From Bacteroidota bacterium (GTDB lineage Bacteria > Bacteroidota > UBA10030 > UBA6906), in the NCBI GenBank assembly GCA_016844425.1, contig JAERML010000001.1, positions 1-37,116 of the forward strand: a stretch of DNA of 37,116 nt, read 5' to 3'. The notes beneath the pieces were generated by a model. That model made no database searches, was not told the origin of the DNA, and saw nothing but the letters and a program-made list of their open reading frames with translations. This document shows positions 1 through 7,855 of the stretch, piece after piece; within the stretch, counting starts at the first letter, position 1, and the number at the start of each line of letters is the position of its first letter. Position numbers and translations under genes: made by a program.

Positions 1-287
1 CCCAACACCACTGGTTGTGCTAGGGTCGCGCCAAACGCAACCGAGCGGCTTCACGACGGTATGTCCGAATACGACGTTGAGGCCAGGTAGCCGATATTCC
101 CTACAGAAGAACCATCGACGCTGACATTGCCGGCGGCTCCGCCAGGCACTGCATGAAAGAAGCGCGCCTGGGAACGGAAGTCGGGGTTGGTGTTTGTTGA
201 CGGACCATCAGGAACGTCAACGCACGCACCCCACAGGACGCCGATCGCAAGCAGGCCAATCGGCAGAAAGAGTTTATTGAAACGCAT
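1..287 (-). pseudogene. DUF4397-type lipoprotein, 5' part, interrupted by an in-frame TGA and cut by the window edge
   Basis: The chosen start is the ATG at 287, preceded by AAGGAG nine bases upstream. The first 22 residues form a signal peptide (MRFNKLF then a hydrophobic run) ending in LWGAC, a plausible but imperfect lipobox, so the protein is probably a lipid-anchored envelope protein. After a short linker, RSQARFFHAVPGGAAGNVSV resembles the first strands of DUF4397 domains, which are Ig-like and of unknown function. A TGA at 51-53 ends the frame after YSDIPS. Reading past it in the same frame gives SRSVAFGATLAQPVVL, which continues the domain as expected, with TGA where a glycine codon (GGA) would fit. 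This is a nonsense change, a sequencing error or a readthrough case; the sequence alone cannot decide. If the stop is real, the product is 78 residues. Confidence 0.6.
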
Positions 288-480
288 AGGTAGGTTCTCC
301 TTGCTATGATTGTTGATCGTGGTCAGATGACTATCGCGCTCCTCGCTGGAGCTTGCTGCAGTACACTCGGTGGATTCTCGACGTCGCACTGACACGATTG
401 ATAACAATGGTGAAGCCATGATAGTGGAGGGATGCAGGCGTTTGCTCTGCACCCACTGACACGAACATCTCAATAAAGAA

Positions 481-513
481 CAAACAGACGTCGAACGTGA
501 TGGTGTTGGACAA
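481..513 (-). promoter_or_regulatory. weak candidate promoter for the DUF4397 gene
   Basis: On the minus strand TTG (511-513) is followed after 22 bases by TCTGTTTG (481-488), one base away from the Bacteroidota -7 consensus TAnnTTTG. It would give a leader of about 190 bases before the ATG at 287. Such matches occur by chance, so this is only a candidate. Confidence 0.25.
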
Positions 514-691
514 GACTTGAGTGGCTCTGGTTGCTAGAAAGACCGGACAAGGATTGCCACGCTCGTTTCTCTACAGCCCCTCAGCACAATGAGATTGTTT
601 GGTATGCAATGTTGGAATGTTGTACCAATAACCCCCGGCGAACACCTCCTGTTGTGACACATCGTGGAAGGAACAACTTTGACCAGATACT

Positions 692-737
692 GATGGTGGC
701 TTAATATAAAAAGGGATGGTGGCTTAATATAAAAAGG
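692..737. repeat. two tandem copies of a 23-base AT-rich repeat
   Basis: Two identical 23-base units lie head to tail at 692-714 and 715-737. Each starts gatggtggc and continues ttaatataaaaagg. They sit about 60 bases beyond the serA stop codon. No function is evident. Confidence 0.85.
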
Positions 738-778
738 GAGGTGGTGTTTGTCAAGTACCATATTTAAAATACTGCGTA

Positions 779-805
779 CCTGGACGGAAATGGGATCAGT
801 CCAGG
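779..805 (-). terminator. hairpin over the serA stop codon, possible weak terminator
   Basis: The arms CCTGGAC and GTCCAGG (799-805 and 779-785) pair over seven bases and enclose the serA TGA. On the minus strand the sequence after it is only moderately T-rich (GTATTTTAAATATG), so termination strength is uncertain. It could instead protect the 3' end of the message. Confidence 0.4.
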
Positions 806-2376
806 TTTACGACTTTGAGGTTGGAAACGCCATCTTGAGAGAGGAGTTCTCTCATTCCCTCGGCGGGAATATCGCTATCGATACTCATAACAGTGAGCGC
901 ATTTGCACCAATGGCAGAGCGGCCGAGAGAGACACCGGCAATGTTGACGTTATGTCGGGCAAGGATGGAGCCGACACGGGCCAGCATTCCAGGTCGGTCG
1001 ATATTGCTGTAAATCAGGAGATACCCCTCCGGGCGAACCTCGAATCTGAAGCCATCGAGCTTCACAAGCCGGATCGTGGATGCGCCGAACACCGTCCCCG
1101 AAACCTCCATGGCTTCGTTGTCTGTTTCATACCGGACAGAAAGAAGGTTCGGGAAACCCTCCTTTGCGCTCTCTTTCTGTTCAATGATAGTGAGCCCCAT
1201 GTCCGTTGCAAGCATGGCTGCATTGACAAAGTTCACGGGGTCAGGTTGGACGTGTGACAAAACGCCCTTCAACACTCCAGCCTTCATCACTTCAATGGAT
1301 AAAGACATTAACTCACCCGAGGCACTCACGGTAAGGCGTTTCAGCTTTCCCGTCATCCGCTGCGCCACGAGACTCCCCATTCGTTCCGCAAGGGTGAGAT
1401 ACGGAGTGAGTTCTTCATTCAAGGCCAGCTGGAGTGCGGCGCCGTTCACGAGACCGGCATAGCCGCGACCTTTCAACGCATCCGCAATCTGATGAGCAAT
1501 CTGGAATGCGACCTTCTCCTGCGCTTCTTCGGTGGACGCGCCGAGGTGCGGTGTGACAACGACACGGGGGTGTTTCAACAAAGAGTTGCCCTTGGGAGGT
1601 TCTTGTTCAAACACATCGAGCGCCGCGCCGGCCACCTGCCCGGCATCAAGCGCGCGCATCAATGCCGCTTCGTCGATGATACCCCCCCGCGCACAATTGA
1701 CCACGCGGACACCGCGCTTGCACCTCGCCAGCGTGTCATCATTCAGAAGATGCTTCGTTTCGTTCGTAAGCGGGGTATGGACGGTGATGAAATCCGATCG
1801 CCGGTACAACTCCTCAAGACCCACAAGATCGATGTTGAGTTTCGCCGCCAGCTCACTTCCCAGCACGGGGTCGTACCCCACAATCTTCATTCCCAACCCC
1901 TGGCATCGGAGTGCGACCTCACGACCAATTTTTCCCAGACCGATCACACCGAGCGTTTTCTCGAAGACCTCGGTGCCGGTAAACTTCTTCCGCTCCCATT
2001 CCCCACCCGCGAGACTCATGTGCGCCTGGGGGATATTCCGGGCGAGCGAGAGGAGCATGGACACTGTGTGCTCTGCCGCCGAAATGGTGTTCCCCCCCGG
2101 TGTGTTCATCACGAGAATCCCACGGCGCGTGGCTGCGGGGACGTCGATGTTGTCGACACCGGTCCCGGCCCTTCCAATGATCTTCAATTTTGTAGCTGCG
2201 TTAATCACATCCGCCGTCACCTTGGTAGCGCTACGCACGACCAGTGCATCGTACGCACCAACGATCCGGCTCAACTCGTCTGCCTTGATGCCGGGCCTGT
2301 TGTCAACTTCAAATCCCTCGCCAATCAGAATATCGATCAGGCTCTGCTCCAGACTGTCGCTCACAAGAATTTTCAT
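796..2376 (-). CDS. serA: D-3-phosphoglycerate dehydrogenase, long form with ACT domain
   Basis: SerA oxidises 3-phosphoglycerate to 3-phosphohydroxypyruvate with NAD, the first step of serine synthesis, in the cytoplasm. The 526-residue product has the NAD-binding motif GLGKIG (about 146-151) and the catalytic set Arg230 (NCARGG), Glu259 (DVFEQEP) and His277 (TPHLGAST). A middle regulatory domain follows, and a C-terminal ACT domain (about 455-526) starts near RPGMLARVGSILARHNVNIA. This is the usual length of the long form, where the ACT domain commonly binds serine for feedback inhibition. The chosen ATG at 2376 has AAGGACGAG upstream and gives the family-typical start MKILVSD. An ATG at 2415 overlaps the stop of the upstream aminotransferase by eight bases and would add 13 residues. 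The tight spacing implies co-transcription with that gene. Confidence 0.95.
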   Translation of the reverse strand: MKILVSDSLEQSLIDILIGEGFEVDNRPGIKADELSRIVGAYDALVVRSATKVTADVINAATKLKIIGRAGTGVDNIDVPAATRRGILVMNTPGGNTISAAEHTVSMLLSLARNIPQAHMSLAGGEWERKKFTGTEVFEKTLGVIGLGKIGREVALRCQGLGMKIVGYDPVLGSELAAKLNIDLVGLEELYRRSDFITVHTPLTNETKHLLNDDTLARCKRGVRVVNCARGGIIDEAALMRALDAGQVAGAALDVFEQEPPKGNSLLKHPRVVVTPHLGASTEEAQEKVAFQIAHQIADALKGRGYAGLVNGAALQLALNEELTPYLTLAERMGSLVAQRMTGKLKRLTVSASGELMSLSIEVMKAGVLKGVLSHVQPDPVNFVNAAMLATDMGLTIIEQKESAKEGFPNLLSVRYETDNEAMEVSGTVFGASTIRLVKLDGFRFEVRPEGYLLIYSNIDRPGMLARVGSILARHNVNIAGVSLGRSAIGANALTVMSIDSDIPAEGMRELLSQDGVSNLKVVNLD

Positions 2377-2407
2377 CGTCTCGTCCTTTTTGAATGCCGC
2401 TTCGTGG

Positions 2408-3547
2408 TTATCCATGAGCGATGAGGGCGTTCTGCACGGCGGCCAGTCCCTTTCCCATCTCCACCGGATGCTTCATCGCAGCAAGGGTCCGTTCCAGCGC
2501 CGCCACAACCGTTACCATATCGAAGTCATCGTAGTATCCCAGATGCGAAACGCGGAAGATCTTTCCGGCGTACGCATCCTGTCCTCCGGCGATGGTGATG
2601 CCGTTGTCCAACTTGAGGATTTTGTTGAAGGACTTCCACTCCACCCCGTCCGGCAACCAGACCGGTGTGACGGCATAGGACGGAGAATCGGAGAACAATT
2701 TCATTCCCAGCGCGGCTACGCCAGCCCGCAACGCTCCGGACAGTCGCTTGTGCCGACGCCACACGTTTTCAATTCCCTCGGCTTTGATCATCTGCAGGGC
2801 AGCATCAACGCCAATTACCAGAGAAACTGCCGGCGTCCAGGGTGTGTCGTTCTTTTCATACGATTTCAGAGCTTTCCGAAGATCAAAATAGAACTTGGGG
2901 AGGGTTGAGTGTTGCATCGCCTCGATGGCCCGGGGGCTGAGGGCGACAAATGCCAGACCCGGAGGAATCATCAGTCCCTTCTGCGATCCGGTAACGCAGA
3001 CATCAATTCCCCAGTCATCAAACTTCATCTCATGAGCACCTATCGCGGTAATCCCATCCACGCAGACCAACGCATTGGAATGCTCTCGAATGAGTCTTGC
3101 CATGGCCTGGATGTCAGTTGCCGTGCCGGTTGATGTTTCACTGTGGGTCAGGTAGACTGCCTTTGCTGTGGGTGTCTCTCGAAGTGCACTGAGCATCTGC
3201 TCTTCCGTTACCGCCTTTCCCCAGGGAACGGTAATCTCCACAACGTTCAGCCCGAACATCCGCGGCATCTTCACCCATCGCTCACCAAACTTCCCTCCGT
3301 TCACAGCAATAATCGTGTCGCCGGGGGAGAAGAGGCTGACAAAAGTGGCTTCGACGCCGCCGGTACCGGAACACGTCAGCGTCAGAACCGGCTGGGCCGT
3401 CTGGAAGAGATACTTGAGATGCGCATTGACCCGCTCCATCACTTCTCCGAACTCCGGGTTACGGTGATGGATGATCGGCTCGGCCATTGCCAGCATGACC
3501 TTTTCAGGAACGGGGGTCGGCCCCGGTGTGAACAAACGCTTTTTCAT
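2408..3547 (-). CDS. class V aminotransferase (alanine-glyoxylate / serine-pyruvate type), likely acting as phosphoserine aminotransferase
   Basis: This is a PLP enzyme of fold type I, class V, 379 residues from the ATG at 3547. KRLFTPGPTPVP is the typical N-terminus of the alanine-glyoxylate and serine-pyruvate aminotransferase group. Asp164 (VCVDGITAIGAHE) should contact the PLP ring nitrogen, and Lys190 in TGSQKGL should bind the cofactor. Its stop overlaps the alternative serA start, so the two are probably one transcription unit. From this pairing I infer that it transaminates 3-phosphohydroxypyruvate to phosphoserine in place of a classical SerC, which is not in this window. Plain serine-pyruvate or alanine-glyoxylate activity is the alternative. 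No good Shine-Dalgarno sequence precedes the ATG; an upstream in-frame ATG at 3595 is possible but adds 16 residues not typical of the family. Confidence 0.85.
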   Translation of the reverse strand: MKKRLFTPGPTPVPEKVMLAMAEPIIHHRNPEFGEVMERVNAHLKYLFQTAQPVLTLTCSGTGGVEATFVSLFSPGDTIIAVNGGKFGERWVKMPRMFGLNVVEITVPWGKAVTEEQMLSALRETPTAKAVYLTHSETSTGTATDIQAMARLIREHSNALVCVDGITAIGAHEMKFDDWGIDVCVTGSQKGLMIPPGLAFVALSPRAIEAMQHSTLPKFYFDLRKALKSYEKNDTPWTPAVSLVIGVDAALQMIKAEGIENVWRRHKRLSGALRAGVAALGMKLFSDSPSYAVTPVWLPDGVEWKSFNKILKLDNGITIAGGQDAYAGKIFRVSHLGYYDDFDMVTVVAALERTLAAMKHPVEMGKGLAAVQNALIAHG

Positions 3548-3600
3548 CAGGAGGGTTCTCGAATCATGGATGAATCGGGAACGGAACGGCGCCACCGCGG

Positions 3601-4203
3601 CTACGCCGCCGAAGTCGTCGCCACGTGTTGTGAGATGGTATGCAGGACTTCCGCTTTTCCCTCACCCGTGATGGCAGAGAACGGAATGACATCTTTGCAG
3701 AAGGAAAAACGGGCGAAGGCCTGCCGGGCGGCTTTCAGGTAGTTCGGCATTTTGCTGCGGGGAAGTTTGTCCGCCTTGGTGAGTGCAACAACGAAGGGAA
3801 TCTCATAGTACTCGAGCCAGCCCACCATCATCATGTCGAGGGCGGTGGGCTCATGGCGTGAATCTATCAACTGTACCACAAGCGCAAGCTGACGGCGCGT
3901 CTTCAGGTACTGCTCGATAAGTTTTCCCCAGCTCGAGCGGATCTGCTCCGGTACTTTGGCGTATCCGTAACCAGGCAGGTCTACGAAATACAGTTCTTTG
4001 TTGACAAGGAAATAGTTGAGTTCGCGTGTCTTGCCGGGTGTGGTGCTGGGACGGGCAAGCGACTTGCGGTTGCACAGCTTGTTGATCAAGGAGGACTTGC
4101 CAACGTTGGAACGTCCAAGGAAAGCGATCTCCCTGATGTCGTCCTTCGGAAGCTGGCGAAGGTTGGCAACACCTATGGCAAACTCTACGACGTTAACTTT
4201 CAT
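3601..4203 (-). CDS. engB: ribosome biogenesis GTPase EngB (YihA/YsxC)
   Basis: EngB is a small cytoplasmic GTPase needed for late assembly of the 50S subunit. The 200-residue product has all the GTPase motifs: G1 GRSNVGKSS (30-38), G2 region RPSTTPGKT, G3 DLPGYG (75-80), G4 TKAD (142-145) and G5 SAITGEG (176-182). The sequence PSTTPGKTRELNYF is characteristic of this family and separates it from Era or Der. The ATG at 4203 has CCAGGAG directly upstream. It lies 77 bases beyond the rplQ stop and after a hairpin, so it may be partly separate from the alpha operon. About 50 bases separate it from the aminotransferase, suggesting engB, the aminotransferase and serA are co-transcribed. Confidence 0.95.
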   Translation of the reverse strand: MKVNVVEFAIGVANLRQLPKDDIREIAFLGRSNVGKSSLINKLCNRKSLARPSTTPGKTRELNYFLVNKELYFVDLPGYGYAKVPEQIRSSWGKLIEQYLKTRRQLALVVQLIDSRHEPTALDMMMVGWLEYYEIPFVVALTKADKLPRSKMPNYLKAARQAFARFSFCKDVIPFSAITGEGKAEVLHTISQHVATTSAA

Positions 4204-4268
4204 CTCCTGGTTCCAGCATTCCTGGACATTCTGTGCCTGTGACCGCGGATGGCCCGCGCTGCGAAACG

Positions 4269-4296
4269 AAAAGAGTCCCTTTAGCGGGACTCTTTT
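4269..4296 (-). terminator. terminator hairpin enclosing the rplQ stop codon
   Basis: AAAAGAGTCCC and GGGACTCTTTT pair over 11 bases with a six-base loop that contains the rplQ TAA (4281-4283). On the minus strand the hairpin is followed by TTTTCGTTTC, a fair U-tract, so it probably ends or attenuates the long ribosomal transcript. On the plus strand it is followed by seven Ts, so it could also block antisense transcription. Confidence 0.75.
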
Positions 4297-4856
4297 TTTG
4301 TCTCGGATTCGGTGGACGAGTCCTTCTTCTTCACCGGTGCGTCGTCGTTCGATTTCTTTTTCTTTTTTTCGGCCGGCGGCGTCGTTTCTCCGGCGGGCTT
4401 TTCCTTTTTCGGCTGACGGGGCTTCTTCACCTTCGCCGGTGTTGCGGGCTTTGCCGCCTCTTCCTGACCGGTATTGAAATCCACCAGCTCGATCACCGCC
4501 ATCTCCGCACCGTCGCCCGGTCGCTGGCCGAGTTTCACGATCCGAGTGTACCCGCCGGGTCTGCTCCCAACTCTTGAAGCGATGCTCGAGAAGAGTTCAC
4601 CGATTACAGTTCTATCCTTGATCAGCCGACCCACCTCCCGCCGGGCATGGACACCTCTCGCATCACCCACCGGATGTACGGATGCTTTTCTTGCACGAGT
4701 GATGATCTTCTCGACCACCATTCGTGTCTCTTTCGCCTTCGCCACCGTCGTGGTGATCCGCTTGTGGCGGAGAAGCGATGTGGCAAGCGCCGCCAGGGTT
4801 GCCCGACGGTGGCTTGCGGTGCGTTTGAGTTTTCGGCCAGCTTTACGATGTCGCAT
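4281..4856 (-). CDS. rplQ: 50S ribosomal protein L17 with long charged C-terminal tail
   Basis: L17 is a large-subunit protein near the peptide exit tunnel. Residues 1-120 match the family: MRHRKAGRKLKRTASHRRA, then the conserved LLRHKRITTT and GGYTRIVKLGQRPGDGAEMA. The product is 191 residues against about 120-130 in many bacteria. The extra C-terminal 70 residues are almost entirely Lys, Glu, Pro, Ser and Thr with runs such as EKKKKKS, and are likely disordered. Similar tails occur on L17 of Bacteroidota and relatives. It is the last gene of the alpha operon, 45 bases after rpoA. Confidence 0.97.
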   Translation of the reverse strand: MRHRKAGRKLKRTASHRRATLAALATSLLRHKRITTTVAKAKETRMVVEKIITRARKASVHPVGDARGVHARREVGRLIKDRTVIGELFSSIASRVGSRPGGYTRIVKLGQRPGDGAEMAVIELVDFNTGQEEAAKPATPAKVKKPRQPKKEKPAGETTPPAEKKKKKSNDDAPVKKKDSSTESETKKESR

Positions 4857-4901
4857 GAGAGTATTCCAAAAAAATATACAGTGAGTGAAACCCGGACGCG
4901 C

Positions 4902-5888
4902 CTACTCGCCGTCCTTGAGATACTTGCCGACGTCAATGCCGAACGTGAGCTTCTCCGCTTCGACTATCTCTGCCAGCTCGGCAAGGGATTTTCTTCCAAA
5001 GTTGCGAAACTTCAGCAACTCGGATTCGTCCTTGCGAACGAGGTCGGCAATCGTTTTGATATTCGCCGCACGGAGACAGTTGTGTGAACGAACCGACAGC
5101 TCCAACTCATCGACCGGCGTCAACAGCACTTTTCGGATCCGGGCAAACTCGGCATCCTGTTCCGACTCTTCCTTTTCCGCTTCCGGCTCCATATCAAAAT
5201 TAATGAAGAGCTGAATATGGTCGCGGAGAATTTTTCCTGCATGCGCCAGTGCGTCGTCCGGCGTGACGGAACCATCGGTCTCCACTTCGAGTGTCAACTT
5301 CTCGTAATCTGTTTGTTGTCCGACGCGGGTTGTCTCAATGAAGTACCGCACGTTCCTGATCGGCGAGAAGATGGAATCGATCACCACCATACCAACGGTG
5401 TGGTCAGGGGACTTGTTTTCTTCCGCAACTACATAGCCGATCCCGCGGTTGATCCGGAGGTCGAGCTCAAAGTTTGCCTCCGAATTCAACGTGGCAATAT
5501 GGAGCGATGGGTTCAGAATCTCCACGTCCGGAGATGCCTTCTGAATCTCGCCGGCGGTAAACTCCATCGGTCCACGGAGCGGCAGGAGCACCCGGTTGGT
5601 CTTTTTGTTCACCAACTTCATCCTTACCTGTTTCAGGTTGAGGATCATATCAGGAGCATCTTCCACCACACCGGGAATCGTGGAAAACTCGTGCTGAATT
5701 CCATCCACCCGGAAAGCCGTGATGGCATAGCCGGGAAGCGAGGAGAGCAGCACGCGACGCATCGCATTGCCGATCGTAACACCAAAGCCTTTCTCCAGCG
5801 GTTGAATGATGAACCGACCAAACGTGTTGGAATAGGTCGAGTCATCGAGCTGAATCTTCTCCGGCATTTGAATTGTTCCAGTTGTCAT
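4902..5888 (-). CDS. rpoA: DNA-directed RNA polymerase alpha subunit
   Basis: The alpha dimer is the assembly platform for RNA polymerase. The 328-residue product has the N-terminal dimer domain (about 1-230; GNAMRRVLLSSLPGYAI) and the C-terminal domain (about 255-320) that contacts upstream promoter DNA and activators. The DNA-contact residues Arg265 and Asn268 of E. coli are conserved in VRSHNCLRA, as is the FGRKSLAE helix-hairpin-helix. An acidic linker (EPEAEKEESEQDAE) separates the domains. GTAAGGAAAA before the ATG at 5888 is a good ribosome binding site. Its position between rpsD and rplQ is the standard alpha-operon order. Confidence 0.98.
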   Translation of the reverse strand: MTTGTIQMPEKIQLDDSTYSNTFGRFIIQPLEKGFGVTIGNAMRRVLLSSLPGYAITAFRVDGIQHEFSTIPGVVEDAPDMILNLKQVRMKLVNKKTNRVLLPLRGPMEFTAGEIQKASPDVEILNPSLHIATLNSEANFELDLRINRGIGYVVAEENKSPDHTVGMVVIDSIFSPIRNVRYFIETTRVGQQTDYEKLTLEVETDGSVTPDDALAHAGKILRDHIQLFINFDMEPEAEKEESEQDAEFARIRKVLLTPVDELELSVRSHNCLRAANIKTIADLVRKDESELLKFRNFGRKSLAELAEIVEAEKLTFGIDVGKYLKDGE

Positions 5889-5943
5889 ACTTTTCCTTAC
5901 CCTCTTCCCTTGACGGGAAATTAGACAAACCTCAGTGGACCTG

Positions 5944-6573
5944 TTACTTGGAGTACAACTCGACGATCAATTGCTCGTCTGCATTCAACGGGATGTCCGC
6001 CCGTTCGGGAACATTCAGAAACGTCCCCGCCATGGTGGCCTTGTCCAGACTCAGCCACGGCAGCATCGCGGTGTCTTTCATCCTCTTCATGGAAGAATGG
6101 ATCATGTCCATTTTCCTGCTCTTCTCTCTGACCTGAATGGCATCGCCAGGCTTGAGGAGGTACGAGGGGATGTCCACGGACTTGCTGTTGACAAGAAAAT
6201 GTCCATGGGTGATAAGCTGCCGGGCGGCCTTTCGGGACGGCGCGAATCCCATCCTGTAGACCACATTGTCGAACCGACGCTCAAGCATTTTTACCAGAGT
6301 CTCCCCCGTTCGTCCAGTCTGCCGTAGAGCCTTTTCAAAGTAATTGCGGAACTGGGTCTCCATCAGACCATACATCCGGCGTATCTTCTGTTTCTCGCGG
6401 AGCTGGACCCCGTACTCGGAGATCTTGCTGCGGCGCGACTGGCCGTGTTGGCCCGGCGGAAATCCCCGCCGCTCAACCGGACATTTTTCAGTGAAGCACT
6501 TCGTTCCCTTCAGGAACAACTTCTGTCGCTCCCTCCGGCAAAGTCTGCAACTTGGATCGGTGTAACGTGCCAT
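5944..6573 (-). CDS. rpsD: 30S ribosomal protein S4, zinc-binding form
   Basis: S4 is a primary 16S rRNA binder that starts small-subunit assembly. The 209-residue product has four N-terminal cysteines (Cys9, Cys12, Cys26, Cys31) in CRLCRRERQKLFLKGTKC and TEKC, so it is the zinc-binding form. The S4 RNA-binding domain follows (LERRFDNVVYRMGFAPSRKAA and GHFLVNSKSVDIPSY). The ATG at 6573 has GGAAAGAGAG upstream. In E. coli S4 represses the alpha operon; no equivalent leader element can be claimed here. Confidence 0.98.
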   Translation of the reverse strand: MARYTDPSCRLCRRERQKLFLKGTKCFTEKCPVERRGFPPGQHGQSRRSKISEYGVQLREKQKIRRMYGLMETQFRNYFEKALRQTGRTGETLVKMLERRFDNVVYRMGFAPSRKAARQLITHGHFLVNSKSVDIPSYLLKPGDAIQVREKSRKMDMIHSSMKRMKDTAMLPWLSLDKATMAGTFLNVPERADIPLNADEQLIVELYSK

Positions 6574-6614
6574 GAACTCTCTTTCCTGTTCTGTCTACGG
6601 ACTGAAATACTGAA

Positions 6615-7025
6615 TTACACTCGTCGTCTCTTCGGAGGACGGCACCCGTTATGGGGGATCGGCGTGATATCCCGGATACTGCTGATCTCAAGACCTGACA
6701 CCTGCAGTGCGCGGATCGCTGCTTCGCGTCCCGATCCCGGCCCTTTCACAAACACTTCCACTTTCCGGAGTCCGAGTGCATGCGCAGCCTTGGCAGCAGC
6801 TTCGGCCGAGACCTGTGCGGCAAACGGGGTGTTCTTTCGGGAACCTTTGAACCCGTTCTTGCCAGCCGAAGACCAGCTTATGGTGTTTCCATAAATGTCT
6901 GTAATGGTGACAATGACGTTGTTAAAGGTCGCTTTCACGAACGCCTTGCCGCTGATGTCGACCTGGATTTTCTTTTTCTTCTTTACTGGTTCCGGTGTCT
7001 GTCCTGCTGGAGTGGTCTTGGCCAC
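6615..7025 (-). CDS. rpsK: 30S ribosomal protein S11
   Basis: S11 lines the platform of the 30S subunit near the E site. The 136-residue product ends [10 protein letters not shown], typical of bacterial S11, and contains [20 protein letters not shown] and [15 protein letters not shown]. The N-terminal 20 residues are a lysine-rich tail ([10 protein letters not shown]) longer than in E. coli. The start is GTG at 7025 with GAGGG just upstream; it gives VAKTTPAGQ. Order rpsM-rpsK-rpsD-rpoA-rplQ is the alpha operon. Confidence 0.97.
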   Translation of the reverse strand: MAKTTPAGQTPEPVKKKKKIQVDISGKAFVKATFNNVIVTITDIYGNTISWSSAGKNGFKGSRKNTPFAAQVSAEAAAKAAHALGLRKVEVFVKGPGSGREAAIRALQVSGLEISSIRDITPIPHNGCRPPKRRRV

Positions 7026-7062
7026 TTTTCCCTCCGCAATTGTATTGATTGAGCAAACCTTC

Positions 7063-7446
7063 TTAGACCTTCGCCATCACTTTCTTCTTGCCTGCAACCG
7101 TCTTGCGGCGACCTTTGCGGGTACGCGAGTTGGTCCGAGTCCTCTGGCCGCGCACGGGGAGCCCCTTGCGATGTCTAATGCCACGGTAGCAGCCGATGTC
7201 CATCAACCGCTTGATGTTCATCTGCACCTCGCTCCGGAGCGCTCCTTCCACTTTGTAATCAGAAGTAATGATGCCGCGAATCTTGGCCACTTCATCATCG
7301 GTCAGGTCACTCACCTTTTTGTTCACGTCGATCCCTGCCTTGGCAAGAATGTCGCGGGCGGAAGTTCCACCGATGCCGTAAATGTATTGCAGGCCAATCT
7401 CGGCACGCTTCTTCTTCGGCAAATCAATTCCAGCTATACGGGCCAA
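7063..7446 (-). CDS. rpsM: 30S ribosomal protein S13
   Basis: S13 sits in the 30S head and contacts the P-site tRNA and large subunit. The 127-residue product shows [20 protein letters not shown], the helix-hairpin-helix region, and the basic tail [20 protein letters not shown] that reaches the P site. The start codon is TTG at 7446; GGAGG six bases upstream supports it, and no ATG fits the conserved N-terminus. It follows rpmJ by 16 bases. Confidence 0.97.
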   Translation of the reverse strand: MARIAGIDLPKKKRAEIGLQYIYGIGGTSARDILAKAGIDVNKKVSDLTDDEVAKIRGIITSDYKVEGALRSEVQMNIKRLMDIGCYRGIRHRKGLPVRGQRTRTNSRTRKGRRKTVAGKKKVMAKV

Positions 7447-7462
7447 CCGACTCCTCCTTAAC

Positions 7463-7576
7463 TTAACCTTGACGCTGTTTGTGTTTGGGATTCTTGCATA
7501 TCACCCGGACCGTTCCCTTGCGCCGGATGATCTTGCAGTTGATGCAAATCTTTTTGATTGACGAGCGAACTTTCAT
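7463..7576 (-). CDS. rpmJ: 50S ribosomal protein L36, zinc-binding form
   Basis: This 37-residue protein starts [20 protein letters not shown] and ends [10 protein letters not shown]36 is the smallest large-subunit protein and sits near the GTPase-associated centre. The Cys-Cys-Cys-His zinc set is intact (CINC, then VICKNPKH). It lies between infA and rpsM, the usual place. Confidence 0.97.
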   Translation of the reverse strand: MKVRSSIKKICINCKIIRRKGTVRVICKNPKHKQRQG

Positions 7577-7606
7577 TGCGATGATTCCTTGTCCAGTCCT
7601 CGCGGA

Positions 7607-7825
7607 CTATTTGTACCTGTACGTGATTCGACCTTTGGTAAGATCGTAAGGCGAAAGTTCCACCGTTACTTTGTCTCCGACGAGAATCTTGATGAAGTTC
7701 ATCCGCATCTTTCCGGAAATGTGGGCCAGGATATTGTGCCCATTCTCCAAACTGACCTTAAACATTGCATTGGGCAATGTTTCCGTGATGACGCCGTCGA
7801 CTTTAATGGGACCCTGTTTCGCCAT
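7607..7825 (-). CDS. infA: translation initiation factor IF-1
   Basis: IF-1 binds the A site of the 30S subunit during initiation. The 72-residue product is a single OB-fold with the family signature [36 protein letters not shown] and [12 protein letters not shown]. It has the normal length. The ATG at 7825 lacks a clear Shine-Dalgarno sequence; a hairpin over the map stop lies ten bases upstream, so translation may depend on coupling with map. Confidence 0.98.
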   Translation of the reverse strand: MAKQGPIKVDGVITETLPNAMFKVSLENGHNILAHISGKMRMNFIKILVGDKVTVELSPYDLTKGRITYRYK

Positions 7826-7834
7826 ATGTTCGGT

Positions 7835-7855
7835 TGACCAGAAACTATCTGGTCA
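7835..7855 (-). promoter_or_regulatory. hairpin spanning the map stop codon upstream of infA
   Basis: TGACCAGA and TCTGGTCA form an eight-base perfect stem (7848-7855 with 7835-7842) with a five-base loop. The map TAG lies in this hairpin and the infA ATG is ten bases beyond it. There is no T-tract, so it is not a terminator. It may affect infA translation or RNA processing; this is an inference from position. Confidence 0.5.

Larger units (their letters stand above)
288..795. other. about 500 bases with no supported gene
   Basis: This stretch lies between the serA stop and the start of the DUF4397 gene. Short open frames exist on both strands but none resembles a known protein or has a convincing ribosome binding site. 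It holds a 23-base tandem repeat (692-737), a weak promoter candidate (481-513) and the downstream arm of a hairpin after serA. The rest shows nothing recognisable. Confidence 0.6.

Noticed and set aside
51..53. TGA recoded as glycine or selenocysteine
   Set aside because: TGA is the normal stop for serA, rpoB, rpmC and others here, no insertion element is seen, and the residue expected is glycine in a non-redox protein.
51..473. A longer DUF4397 reading frame starting at 473
   Set aside because: The extra 62 residues have no signal-peptide character; the ATG at 287 has AAGGAG and begins a proper signal peptide.
534..761. A 75-residue minus-strand open frame in the gap after serA
   Set aside because: It runs through the tandem repeat, has no ribosome binding site and resembles nothing known.
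1492..2908. Long plus-strand open frames opposite serA and the aminotransferase
   Set aside because: They are antisense to genes with clear family motifs, have no recognisable domain, and arise from codon bias of the true genes.
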